Position numbers and translations under genes: made by a program. DNA of 64,000 nt from Acidimicrobiaceae bacterium (GTDB lineage: Bacteria; Actinomycetota; Acidimicrobiia; Acidimicrobiales; RAAP-2), in contig PMTF01000016.1 of assembly GCA_003167415.1 (NCBI GenBank), positions 124,148 to 188,147 on the forward strand. The letters run 5' to 3'. This document shows, one piece after another, positions 1 through 8,054 of the stretch; position 1 is the stretch's first letter; each line of letters begins with the position of its first letter. The notes under the pieces are model-generated. The model saw nothing but the letters and a program-made list of their open reading frames with translations, made no database searches and was not told the DNA's origin.

Positions 1-310
1 TCAACTGCGGAATCAGTCCCAAATCTTGATGGACAAACGACATGCCGTATCCCTGAAAGGATGAACCGTTGAGCGGGAAGTTCACGGGTCGGACACCGAC
101 GTCAATCACCGCGCCCGGCTCGGGCACGTGGTAGCCAGCGAGTACCTTGATCAGCGTAGATTTTCCCGATCCGTTCTGACCGACCAGACCGTGCACCTTT
201 CCAGGCATGATTCGCATGGAAACGTCGTCCAGGGCTCGCGTGTCACCGAAGGCGACACTGAAGTTGTTCAGCGCAATGGACACGGATTGTTCAATGGTAG
301 GAGGACACAT
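1..310 (-). CDS. Sugar-type ABC transporter ATP-binding protein, 3' end outside window
   Basis: This is the first 103 or so residues of an ABC ATPase of the ribose/xylose importer (RbsA/XylG) type; the rest lies beyond base 1. The reading frame starts with ATG at 308-310 and shows the Walker A motif GQNGSGKST near residue 43, followed by a Q-loop segment FVHQDLGLIPQ near residue 94. It lies 108 bp downstream of the binding-protein gene at 419-1579 on the same strand, with a strong hairpin between them, so the two probably form one importer that energises uptake of a pyrimidine, nucleoside or sugar. The matching permease would be further downstream. The family call is firm; the substrate is inferred only from the operon. 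Confidence 0.88.
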   Translation of the reverse strand, partial: MCPPTIEQSVSIALNNFSVAFGDTRALDDVSMRIMPGKVHGLVGQNGSGKSTLIKVLAGYHVPEPGAVIDVGVRPVNFPLNGSSFQGYGMSFVHQDLGLIPQL

Positions 311-320
311 TGCCACTCCG

Positions 321-363
321 CACACTCACCCCACCGGAGGGAATCTCCGGTGGGGTGAGTGTG
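321..363 (-). promoter_or_regulatory. Perfect 19-bp stem-loop between binding-protein and ATPase genes
   Basis: The left arm at 321-339 (CACACTCACCCCACCGGAG) is an exact reverse complement of 345-363, with a 5-base loop. No run of T follows on the minus strand, so it is not a classical intrinsic terminator. Its place just after the binding-protein gene fits the mRNA-protecting or attenuating hairpins known after binding-protein genes of ABC operons, which raise binding-protein levels over the membrane components. The function is inferred; the pairing is seen directly. Confidence 0.8.
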
Positions 364-418
364 GCCGTCGAATGCAACCGGGGGCCACTTGCTTCAATGC
401 AATACAGCAGGCTCACTT

Positions 419-1579
419 CTATAGTCCCCAGAGTTTGTAGTAACCACTCACCCCAGAAGATCCGTAACCCTTGCTGTTCACGGGAGGCGTTCCGGCGGTG
501 TTCACGTTCTGAGTATCGAAGATGAGCAATGGTATGCCTTCATTCACTACCGGCGTCAGTCCGCTTGCGATGCGCATTTCGTTATCGATGATCGCCAGGC
601 TCACCCATTCCAGGTCTTCGCCGACGTCCATCTGAACAATCTTGCCCTTTTCGGTCTGCATGTCGCCGAGTACGAACGGCGTGCCGTCGTAACTCACGAT
701 GTGGACCTTGCCTACCTTGTTGGCGGTGGTGATAGCCGGGATGATGAACTGCGACTGGCTGTCATAGAGCGGCGAGATGTAGGTCAGGTTCGGGTGAGCT
801 TGCAACTGGGCCTGCACTTGGGTCCCCGTCGTTGTCGCCCAGTCCGCGACCGGAACATTGATGGTGTAAACCTTGCAGTTCGGGCATACCAGCTTGAACT
901 CCTTCTGCTCAGCTGCCAAGCCAAAGGAACTGGCAGCGACGTCGCTTGAACCGACGAGCAGTATCTGTCCCTTACCGTTGGAATGCACGGTCATCCAGTC
1001 GGCCTGCAACTTGGCTGTCTGCCCGTAAGGCGCATCCACCGTTCCGCTCAGAAGGGGATCGGCGGCTTGACCAAGCCCATAGGTATCCGAGGAGATCACT
1101 TTGATCCCGGCGGCCTTAGCCAGCTTGATCTGCGGCTCGAGGGTCTTGGGATCGATGCCCGACAGCAGGTCAATGACACTCACGTGCTCGCTGATCGCCT
1201 CGTTCATGCCAGTGGTCCATTGGGCCGGACTGCCACTGTTCTGAAAGTCGACGAACTTGAAGCCAATCTTCTTGGCCGCCGCAGCCATTCCATCTTCCAG
1301 AGTCTGAACGAATTGGTCACTGCTGTTCACCGGAATGCTGAAGATGATCTTGTTCTTCATGTCCTTCTTGGCGTTGAAGGACGGACCAGGCGCTTTGAAG
1401 GTTGGAATCGCGGTGTAATTGGCCAAGTGAGACTTGGCCAAGGCGATCCCCTTCGCCACTGATGAACCCGAGGCGCCGGCTGACGATGCAACCACGGCGC
1501 CCCCACCCAGCACCAACGCCACCGCCATCGTGGCTGCCGTTACTCGACGACCCTTTAAATTATTGTGCGTACTTCGCAT
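419..1579 (-). CDS. RbsB-type substrate-binding protein of an ABC importer
   Basis: A 386-aa secreted binding protein of the periplasmic-binding-protein type 1 (ribose/galactose-like) family. The N-terminus has a basic stretch, a hydrophobic core (MAVALVLGGGAVVASS) and an Ala-rich cleavage region, so it is exported; in a Gram-positive-type cell it would be anchored or held near the membrane. ATG at 1577-1579 is preferred over a GTG 21 bp upstream because GGAG sits seven bases before it. Internal segments such as GMNEAISEHVSVIDLLSG and VISSDTYG follow the family's ligand-cleft pattern. It is the last complete gene of the pyrimidine degradation operon and is followed by the partial ATPase. Its ligand may be a nucleobase, nucleoside or ureide; this is inferred from context, and sugar binding cannot be excluded. 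Confidence 0.87.
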   Translation of the reverse strand: MRSTHNNLKGRRVTAATMAVALVLGGGAVVASSAGASGSSVAKGIALAKSHLANYTAIPTFKAPGPSFNAKKDMKNKIIFSIPVNSSDQFVQTLEDGMAAAAKKIGFKFVDFQNSGSPAQWTTGMNEAISEHVSVIDLLSGIDPKTLEPQIKLAKAAGIKVISSDTYGLGQAADPLLSGTVDAPYGQTAKLQADWMTVHSNGKGQILLVGSSDVAASSFGLAAEQKEFKLVCPNCKVYTINVPVADWATTTGTQVQAQLQAHPNLTYISPLYDSQSQFIIPAITTANKVGKVHIVSYDGTPFVLGDMQTEKGKIVQMDVGEDLEWVSLAIIDNEMRIASGLTPVVNEGIPLLIFDTQNVNTAGTPPVNSKGYGSSGVSGYYKLWGL

Positions 1580-1665
1580 GCTGAAACTCCATCCCCCCAC
1601 TTGGGGCTATTGACATTTATGTGTACCGATAAGAGACTTCGCTCTCCCTAACTCTTCGGACGCTG

Positions 1666-2667
1666 CTAGGCGTCGAGTTTTCCAATGATCTCCTTCCCGT
1701 ACGCTTCGATCGTTCCGTCTGGATCGTCGTGCATCAGATACAGTGCGAACTGGCCAACGCCAAGTTCTTTCAACTCAATGAGGCGTTGTCGGTGATTCTC
1801 AATTGGGCCTAGAAGGCAGAAGCGATCGATGATTTCGTCCGGAACAAACTCCGTGTCAGGGTTGCCCGCCTTGCCATGATGGCTGTAGTCGTATCCTTTT
1901 CGGCCCTTGATGTAGTCGGTGAGAGCCTGGGGAACCATGTTCGAATCGGAGCCGTAACGCTCCACTATGTCGGCCACGTGGTTCCCGACCATCCCGCCGA
2001 ACCAGCGCACCTGGTCGCGCTGGTGGGCCAGGTCATTTCCGACGTACGCGGGAGCTGCCACGCATACTGTGAAGTCCTTCGCCTGTCGACCAGCTGCTCG
2101 CAGCGACTCAAGGGCTGCGTCAGCAGCCCATCCCACCACGAAGGGGTCGGCCAACTGAAGAATAAGGCCATCAGCCTTCCGGCCAGCCAGTTCCAGGGCC
2201 TTGGGACCGTACGCCCCCATCCAGATCTCGAGCTCGCCCTCGTCAACCCATGGAATCTTCACCTGCGTGTCGTGCAGCGACACCCCACGACCCTCGGCGA
2301 GTTCCTTGATCACCGTCATGCATTCGCTCAGCGTGGAAAGGCTGGCGGGTCCGCCCCCGGTGACGCGTACGGCAGAGTCACCTCGTCCTATTCCGCACAC
2401 CGTTCTTGGACCGAACATCTCGTTCAACGTGGCGAACAGAGATGCGGTCACGGTCCAGTCACGAGTGAGGGGATTCGTCACCATGGTTCCAACCTTGATT
2501 CGTTTGGTTGCACCGAGTATCTGGGAGTAGATCACAAACGGCTCTTCCCACAAGACGCAGGAGTCGAAGGTCCAGAAGTGGGTGAATCCCGCCTCTTCCG
2601 CTCGCTGCGCAAGCTCAACCACCTTGCTCGCGGGTGGATTTGTCTGTACTACTAACCCGAAGTCCAT
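1666..2667 (-). CDS. LLM-class (probably F420-dependent) oxidoreductase
   Basis: A 333-aa protein of the luciferase-like monooxygenase superfamily, a TIM-barrel fold that uses FMN or coenzyme F420. The opening MDFGLVVQTNPPAS, the segment HFWTFDSCVLWEEPF and TMVTNPLTRDW resemble the family related to methylene-tetrahydromethanopterin reductase found in actinobacteria. An ATG preceded by GGAG marks the start. It is in the same operon as dihydropyrimidinase and beta-ureidopropionase, with only a 40-aa ORF between it and the dihydropyrimidinase gene. No dihydropyrimidine dehydrogenase is visible in the window, so this enzyme may carry out or assist the missing redox step; that role is inference. 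Membership in the superfamily is secure, cofactor choice is likely but unproven. Confidence 0.85.
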   Translation of the reverse strand: MDFGLVVQTNPPASKVVELAQRAEEAGFTHFWTFDSCVLWEEPFVIYSQILGATKRIKVGTMVTNPLTRDWTVTASLFATLNEMFGPRTVCGIGRGDSAVRVTGGGPASLSTLSECMTVIKELAEGRGVSLHDTQVKIPWVDEGELEIWMGAYGPKALELAGRKADGLILQLADPFVVGWAADAALESLRAAGRQAKDFTVCVAAPAYVGNDLAHQRDQVRWFGGMVGNHVADIVERYGSDSNMVPQALTDYIKGRKGYDYSHHGKAGNPDTEFVPDEIIDRFCLLGPIENHRQRLIELKELGVGQFALYLMHDDPDGTIEAYGKEIIGKLDA

Positions 2668-2676
2668 ATCGTCTCC

Positions 2677-2799
2677 TTATTGCAACTTTGAATCCGTGAG
2701 CAGATGCTCCAGAGCATTAACTGAAAGTGCGTGGCGCACCAGTTGCATGACAGCTACCGAGTCAGCGATGTTGGAATTAACCAGAGAGCCGAAGTTCAT
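2677..2799 (-). CDS. 40-aa small ORF coupled to the dihydropyrimidinase gene
   Basis: ATG at 2797-2799 overlaps the TGA of the dihydropyrimidinase gene (2796-2798) as ATGA, and the frame runs to TAA at 2677-2679, just before the GGAG that serves the LLM oxidoreductase. The peptide begins MNFGSLVNSNIADS and continues with an amphipathic-looking stretch VMQLVRHALSVNALEHLL. It fills the whole gap between two operon genes, which argues for real, translationally coupled expression. It has no signal peptide, no cysteines, and matches no family I recognise. A role as a small subunit or merely as a coupling leader are both possible. Confidence 0.5.
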   Translation of the reverse strand: MNFGSLVNSNIADSVAVMQLVRHALSVNALEHLLTDSKLQ

Positions 2800-4199
2800 C
2801 GCAGATAGCCATTGAGTCCGCGCGCAAGGAATCGCCCGTCGCCGGCCTTTCCCACGTACTCGTCACCCTCGATCACGACGGCACCGCGTGAGAGCACAGT
2901 GGTCACCTTCCCCTTGACTTCCAAGCCCTCGTACGCGGAGTAGTCCACGTTCATATGGTCAGTGTCTACCGAGATCGCGCGCGACGCGTTCGGGTCGAAG
3001 ATGACGACATCCGCGTCGGCACTGGGTGCAATGACGCCCTTCTTAGGAAAGAGTCCGAACATCCGCGCCGGTGTAGTGGACACGACGTCAACCCAACGAG
3101 CGAGTGCGATCTCTCCCTGTTCGACACCCTGATAGATCAGACTGACGCGGTCCTCGACCCCCGGCAGCCCGTTGGGGATCTTCGAGAAGTTGCCGAGACC
3201 GAGTTGCTTCTGATCCTTGAAGCAGAAGGGACAGTGGTCGGTCGAGACAACGCTTAGATCGTCGGTGCGAAGTCCCCGCCAGAGTTCGGGTTGGTAGCTC
3301 CGCGGCCGCAGTGGTGGCGAACAGACGTACTTGGCTCCTTCGAACCCTTCACGTGCCGTGTCCTCTTCTGACAGAAAGATGTACTGCGGACATGTCTCGG
3401 CGAACACGCTCTGACCGCGGTCGCGTGCCACCGCCACCTCCTGCAAGGCTTCGGTCGCCGAAAGATGGACGATGTAGAGCGGGGCACCCGCGACGCGTGC
3501 GAGCTGAATGGCACGGTGCGTCGCCTCCGCCTCGAGAATCGCCGGCCGAGTGAGGCCGTGGTAACGAGGGTCCCCCTCGCCCCGCTCCAGGGCCTGGGCG
3601 ACCAACACGTCGATGGCGATGCCGTTTTCGGCGTGCATCATGATGGTCGATCCATTTTTGGCGGCCTGCTGCATTGCCTGCAGGATCTGCCCGTCGTTCG
3701 AGTAGAACACTCCGGGATAGGCCATAAACAGCTTGAAACTGGTGACCCCTTCTTCGACGAGCAGGTCCATCTCGGAGAGCGTTTGCTTGTTCACGTCCGA
3801 CATCGCCATATGAAAGCCATAGTCGATGGCACAGTTCCCGTCGGCCTTAGCGTGCCACTTGTCGAGACTCTCGCGGAGACTGGTGCCGATGGACTGGATG
3901 GCGAAGTCGATGATCGTGGTCGTGCCGCCAAAAGCTGCAGCCCGCGTTCCGGTTTCAAATGTGTCGACCGATTGCGTACCGCCGAACGGCATCTCCATGT
4001 GGGTATGGCCGTCGATGCCCCCGGGGATGACCAATTGTCCGGTGGCGTCGATCACCCGATCGGCACCTTGCGCCCATTCGGCTGAATATGCGGAACCTCG
4101 AGCGCAGAGCCCAACGATGATTTCGCCCTCGACCAGCACGTCGGCCGCAACCGGCCCAGACGCGTTTACGACGGTGCCTCCACTAATAAGCAGTTTCAT
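2796..4199 (-). CDS. hydA: Dihydropyrimidinase (hydantoinase)
   Basis: A 467-aa cyclic amidohydrolase that opens dihydrouracil or dihydrothymine (or hydantoins) to the N-carbamoyl beta-amino acid. The binuclear metal centre is complete: H65 and H67 in GIDGHTHMEMPF, the carboxylated lysine K156 in SFKLFMAY, H189 in MMHAENG, H245 in YIVHLSA and D321 in STDHCPF. Length is normal for the family and ATG at 4197-4199 gives the expected N-terminus MKLLISGGTVV. Upstream is beta-ureidopropionase, the next enzyme of the pathway, and downstream a coupled 40-aa ORF. Some homologues prefer hydantoins, allantoin or aminohydrolysis of other rings, but the neighbours favour reductive pyrimidine degradation. 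Confidence 0.95.
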   Translation of the reverse strand: MKLLISGGTVVNASGPVAADVLVEGEIIVGLCARGSAYSAEWAQGADRVIDATGQLVIPGGIDGHTHMEMPFGGTQSVDTFETGTRAAAFGGTTTIIDFAIQSIGTSLRESLDKWHAKADGNCAIDYGFHMAMSDVNKQTLSEMDLLVEEGVTSFKLFMAYPGVFYSNDGQILQAMQQAAKNGSTIMMHAENGIAIDVLVAQALERGEGDPRYHGLTRPAILEAEATHRAIQLARVAGAPLYIVHLSATEALQEVAVARDRGQSVFAETCPQYIFLSEEDTAREGFEGAKYVCSPPLRPRSYQPELWRGLRTDDLSVVSTDHCPFCFKDQKQLGLGNFSKIPNGLPGVEDRVSLIYQGVEQGEIALARWVDVVSTTPARMFGLFPKKGVIAPSADADVVIFDPNASRAISVDTDHMNVDYSAYEGLEVKGKVTTVLSRGAVVIEGDEYVGKAGDGRFLARGLNGYLR

Positions 4200-4241
4200 A
4201 CGTCTATTTTCCTGTCTCTCTTGATCGTGGTCTCATACTCC

Positions 4242-5105
4242 CTAGGGGGCGGTCAGGCTCCCGTAACTATCTGGCCGGCGATCACGATAGAACGCCCAGG
4301 TGTGGCGGACGTCTTTGAATACGCTCATGTCAAGGTCACGGACGATCAAATCTTCCTCCGTGCCCGAGGCGTCCTCGCCGACTTTCTGACCTCGGGGATC
4401 CACAAAGTACGAAGACCCGTAGAAATCGTTGTCACCGAGTTCTTCGGTCCCCACTCGATTGATCGCCCCGACGAAGTACTCGTTTGCCACCGCGGCGGCT
4501 GGCTGTTCAAGGTTCCAAAGATGCGACGACAGTCCGCGACTGGTTGCCGAAGGATTGAACACGATTCGAGCGCCCGCAAGACCCAAGGCCCGCCAACCTT
4601 CGGGGAAGTGGCGGTCGTAGCAGATATACACGCCGATTGGTCCGACGGCGGTGTGGAAGATTGGATAACCGAGATTGCCGGGTCGGAAGTAAAACTTCTC
4701 CCAGAAGCCCTTGACCTGAGGGATGTGGTGCTTGCGGTACTTGCCTAGGTACGTGCCGTCGGCGTCGATGACGAAGGCGGTGTTGTAGAAAACGCCTTCT
4801 TGCTCGACCTCGTAGACGGGGACAACGAGCACCATTCCGGTCTCTCGAGCGAGATCGCACATCAGTTCAGTCGTGGGTCCGCCCGGGACGGCCTCGGTGT
4901 AAGAGAAGTACTCGGGGTCTTGCACTTGGCAGAAGTACGGTCCATAAAAGAGCTCCTGAAAGCACAGAACCTTTGCTCCCTGGCTCGCTGCCTCACGCGC
5001 CAGGGCCACGTTGGTCTTGATCATCGACTCCTTGTCGCCGGTCCACTTGGTCTGAACCAGGGCAGCTCGGACGATCTCCAATTCTCCATTGTTTTGGTTG
5101 CTCAT
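4242..5105 (-). CDS. Beta-ureidopropionase / N-carbamoyl amidohydrolase (nitrilase superfamily)
   Basis: A 287-aa nitrilase-superfamily enzyme that would split N-carbamoyl-beta-alanine (or N-carbamoyl-beta-aminoisobutyrate) into the beta-amino acid, CO2 and ammonia. The catalytic triad is visible: E51 in CFQELFYGPYF, K125 in KYRKHHIP and C162 in GVYICYDRHFPEGWR. ATG at 5103-5105 with GGAGAG seven bases upstream is chosen over an earlier TTG in the same frame. It lies between the dihydropyrimidinase gene and the semialdehyde dehydrogenase gene on the same strand, which is exactly where the pathway needs it. N-carbamoyl-D-amino-acid hydrolase or N-carbamoylputrescine amidase are close alternatives by sequence type; context favours the beta-ureido substrate. 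Confidence 0.92.
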   Translation of the reverse strand: MSNQNNGELEIVRAALVQTKWTGDKESMIKTNVALAREAASQGAKVLCFQELFYGPYFCQVQDPEYFSYTEAVPGGPTTELMCDLARETGMVLVVPVYEVEQEGVFYNTAFVIDADGTYLGKYRKHHIPQVKGFWEKFYFRPGNLGYPIFHTAVGPIGVYICYDRHFPEGWRALGLAGARIVFNPSATSRGLSSHLWNLEQPAAAVANEYFVGAINRVGTEELGDNDFYGSSYFVDPRGQKVGEDASGTEEDLIVRDLDMSVFKDVRHTWAFYRDRRPDSYGSLTAP

Positions 5106-5181
5106 TGCGGTCTCTCCTTCGGAAACTTTCACTATTGATGTGGCTAACGTCGGTCTCAAACTTGCTCACTGCGTCAACTGC

Positions 5182-6708
5182 TCACTTCTTGCTGTCGTGC
5201 TTCTCTTTCTCACTGGCGGTGGCGTTCGGGAACGCGAGCGAGGCGTGGTGCTGGCGAATGTTCTGCCACCGACTGGTCACGGCCTTCCCGCGCGTGTAGA
5301 ACTGCACGCCGTCGGGCCCGTAGATGTGCAGGTCACCGAAGAGCGAGCTGTTCCAGCCGCCGAAGGAGTAGTAGGAAACAGGCACCGGAATCGCGACGTT
5401 GATGCCAACCATCCCGGCGGCAACTTCGGTCTCGAAGCGTTGGGCGGCGGCGCCGTCATTGGTGAAGATCGCCGCGCCGTTGCCGTAACCGTTGCGCTCG
5501 ATCAAGTCGAGGGCGTCGTCGAGAGTGTCGACTCGAATGATGCTCAGCACTGGTCCGAAGATCTCATCGGTGTAGACCCGCATGTCAACGGTGACCTCAT
5601 CGAGGAGACACGGTCCGAGCCAGTAGCCTTCCGGCGCTCCCTTGACTTGATGGTCGCGTCCATCGATGGCGATCTTCGCCCCTTCAGCTTCGCCAATTCC
5701 CAGGTACGAAGCCACGCGATCGCGATGCTCGACGGTGACCAAGGGGCCCATCTCAGAGTCCGCGTTGGCGCCATTGCCGACCGTGAGTCGCGACACGCGC
5801 GCTTGGATCCGTTCGACCAACTCGTCACCGCAGCCGCCCACCGCCACCAGGACCGACGCGGCCATGCACCTTTCACCGGCCGAGCCGAATCCCGCGCTGA
5901 CCGCCGCTTCGGCGGCGTCTCCCATGTCCGCGTCGGCCAAGACCACCATGTGATTCTTCGCTCCACCCAGTGCCTGCACGCGCTTTCCTTCGTGGGCCGC
6001 GGTCTCATAGACATGCCGGGCCACCGCGGTCGATCCAACGAAGCTCACCGCCGCAATCCCCGGGTGAGTGAGGATCCGGTCGACCGACACCTTGTCCCCT
6101 TGGACCACGTTGAAGACGCCGTCGGGAAAACCGGCCTCGGCGACCAGTTCCGCCAGAAAGATCGACGCGGAAGGATCCTTCTCCGATGGCTTTAGCACGA
6201 AGGTATTGCCGCAGGCGATAGCCAACGGAAACATCCAGAGTGGCACCATCGCCGGGAAGTTGAACGGCGTAATTCCCGCCACCACTCCGAGCGGTTGACG
6301 CAACGAGTGGACGTTCACTCCGGTCGATGCGTTCTCGGTGAACTCACCCTTCAACAGCTGAGCGATCCCGCACGCGAACTCTACGACTTCGAGACCGCGG
6401 GCCACTTCACCGGCGGCGTCGGCCCTGACCTTGCCGTGCTCGCTCGTCAGAATCGCCGCGACCTCGTCGATGTGGATGGCGAGCAGTTCGCGCAGTGCGA
6501 AGAGCGCGTTGGTGCGCTTCGCGAGCGACGTCGCTCGCCACGCGGGAAACGCCTCGGTGGCCGCAGCGACCGCGGCGTCCACTTCGGCGATGGAGGCGAA
6601 GTCGACCACGCCGGTCTGCACTCCGGTCGCCGGATCGAAGACCTTGCCGTGGCGTGGCGCATCACCGACCCACGACTTTCCATTGATCCAGTGGGTGATT
6701 TGCTTCAC
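5182..6708 (-). CDS. mmsA: CoA-acylating (methyl)malonate-semialdehyde dehydrogenase
   Basis: A 508-aa aldehyde dehydrogenase of the MmsA type, which turns malonate or methylmalonate semialdehyde plus CoA and NAD into acetyl-CoA or propionyl-CoA and CO2. Seen in the sequence: GITPFNFPAMVPLWM with N150, the NAD-binding SFVGSTAVARHVYE, and the catalytic cysteine C281 in AGERCMAAS; the MmsA-type active site with GNTFVLKPSEKDPS is present. Start is GTG at 6706-6708, overlapping the stop of the upstream aminotransferase gene as GTGA and preceded by GGAG. The C-terminal tail is rich in Lys and Ser. It finishes the pathway from uracil or thymine begun by its operon partners. Function assignment is strong. 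Confidence 0.95.
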   Translation of the reverse strand: MKQITHWINGKSWVGDAPRHGKVFDPATGVQTGVVDFASIAEVDAAVAAATEAFPAWRATSLAKRTNALFALRELLAIHIDEVAAILTSEHGKVRADAAGEVARGLEVVEFACGIAQLLKGEFTENASTGVNVHSLRQPLGVVAGITPFNFPAMVPLWMFPLAIACGNTFVLKPSEKDPSASIFLAELVAEAGFPDGVFNVVQGDKVSVDRILTHPGIAAVSFVGSTAVARHVYETAAHEGKRVQALGGAKNHMVVLADADMGDAAEAAVSAGFGSAGERCMAASVLVAVGGCGDELVERIQARVSRLTVGNGANADSEMGPLVTVEHRDRVASYLGIGEAEGAKIAIDGRDHQVKGAPEGYWLGPCLLDEVTVDMRVYTDEIFGPVLSIIRVDTLDDALDLIERNGYGNGAAIFTNDGAAAQRFETEVAAGMVGINVAIPVPVSYYSFGGWNSSLFGDLHIYGPDGVQFYTRGKAVTSRWQNIRQHHASLAFPNATASEKEKHDSKK

Positions 6709-8039
6709 GCGAAGCTCCTTGTCTCGGTCTTTCGTCCTTGAGCGGCTTGATCGACGTCGTAGAGCACCTCGGTCAGCACTTCAACGGCCGTCGTTGCTTC
6801 GCTCATCGTGACGCTCATCGGCGGAGCGATGCGCAGCACATTGTTGTAGAGGCCACCCTTGCCCACCAGGAGGCCGCCGCGACGACTGGCTTCGAGCGCC
6901 GCTTGGGCGGCCTTGGGATTCGCGGTGAGAGTCCCGGGTTCGACCAGTTCGATGCCGACCATCAGACCCTTTCCCCGGATCTCACCAACCACGCCGAGGG
7001 CTCCGGTACGCGCTTGGAGCTGGCCGCGCAGAAAGTTGCCCACTTGCAAAGCGTTGGCCTGAAGGTCGTGCGAGATGATGTAGTCGAGGTTGGCGAGCGC
7101 GCCCGCGCTCGACAAAGGATTGCCCCCGAAGGTGGAGATTGAATTGGCGCGGACCGAATCGATCAACTCGGGCCGTCCGACCACGCCACCAATGGCGAGT
7201 CCGTTGCCCAGGCCCTTGGCGAAGGTCATCAGATCTGGTTGGATGTCGTGAGCCTGGAAGCCCCAGAAGTGTTCACCAGTGCGGCCCCAGCCCGTTTGGA
7301 CCTCGTCGGAGATAAAGAGGATGCCGTACTCGTCGAGAACCTTCTTCATCGCCCCGAAGAATCCGTCGGGCGGCACCACGAATCCACCGACTCCCTGGAT
7401 GGGCTCGGCGATCATGCAAGCGACGTCGCCCGACGTGGTGGTCTCGATGACGTCACGCAGGTCCCTCACGCACGCCTTGGTGAACTCCTGGTCCGATAGA
7501 GGCCCGAAGGGACTGTGAAGCCGGTTCCCGCTCTGCACGTAGCTCACGTTGAGCGGGCTCAGACTCGACGACGACCACGAGCGGTTGCCAGTGACCGACA
7601 TCGCGGTGAAGGATCGACCGTGGTAGCTGTTGCGCAGCGCCAACACCTGATTGGACGTACGCGCCGAACACGAGAGCATGAGGGCGGTCTCGACCGCCTC
7701 GGTGCCGGAACTTACGAAGAATACCTTGGCGTGAGGAATCGTCGACAGTCCAGCTATGCGCTCGGCGAGCTCGATCATCGGGCGAATGAGGTACAGGGTG
7801 GAGGTGTGCAGCATCTTGCCGGCTTGTTCTCGGATGGCGTCGACCACCTCGGGTACGTTGTAGCCGGTGCTGGTGGTGAGTATGCCACCGAAGAAGTCGA
7901 GGTAACTCGTCCCGTTCGCGTCGCGCACGTGCCGTCCCTCGCCACTCACCAGTTCCAGCGGTTCGTCGTAGTACAACGCCAGCCAACTTGGCATCACTTT
8001 GCGATGACGACTCAGTAGTTCAGAATGCGATGTTGTCAT
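6705..8039 (-). CDS. Class III aminotransferase (beta-alanine / beta-aminoisobutyrate type)
   Basis: A 444-aa PLP enzyme of aminotransferase class III, close in pattern to AGXT2-like and omega-amino acid:pyruvate transaminases. Visible motifs are FFVSSGTEAVETALML, NSYHGRSF, the PLP-pairing aspartate in FISDEVQTGWGRTG, and the Schiff-base lysine in LMTFAKGLGNG. It would move the amino group of beta-alanine or beta-aminoisobutyrate to pyruvate, yielding alanine and the semialdehyde taken by MmsA, whose gene overlaps by four bases. The next upstream gene encodes alanine dehydrogenase, which can return pyruvate. Soluble and cytoplasmic. GABA or glyoxylate as partners cannot be excluded. Confidence 0.92.
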   Translation of the reverse strand: MTTSHSELLSRHRKVMPSWLALYYDEPLELVSGEGRHVRDANGTSYLDFFGGILTTSTGYNVPEVVDAIREQAGKMLHTSTLYLIRPMIELAERIAGLSTIPHAKVFFVSSGTEAVETALMLSCSARTSNQVLALRNSYHGRSFTAMSVTGNRSWSSSSLSPLNVSYVQSGNRLHSPFGPLSDQEFTKACVRDLRDVIETTTSGDVACMIAEPIQGVGGFVVPPDGFFGAMKKVLDEYGILFISDEVQTGWGRTGEHFWGFQAHDIQPDLMTFAKGLGNGLAIGGVVGRPELIDSVRANSISTFGGNPLSSAGALANLDYIISHDLQANALQVGNFLRGQLQARTGALGVVGEIRGKGLMVGIELVEPGTLTANPKAAQAALEASRRGGLLVGKGGLYNNVLRIAPPMSVTMSEATTAVEVLTEVLYDVDQAAQGRKTETRSFA

Positions 8040-8054
8040 AATGATCTTTCTGTT

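Noticed and set aside
1594-1605. CCCCA/TGGGG hairpin over the binding-protein ribosome site
   Set aside because: Only five pairs with a 2-base loop; too short to claim regulation.
5089-6195. 368-aa open frame on the plus strand
   Set aside because: It lies wholly antisense to mmsA and is low in recognisable protein pattern; codon bias of the real gene opens the opposite frame.
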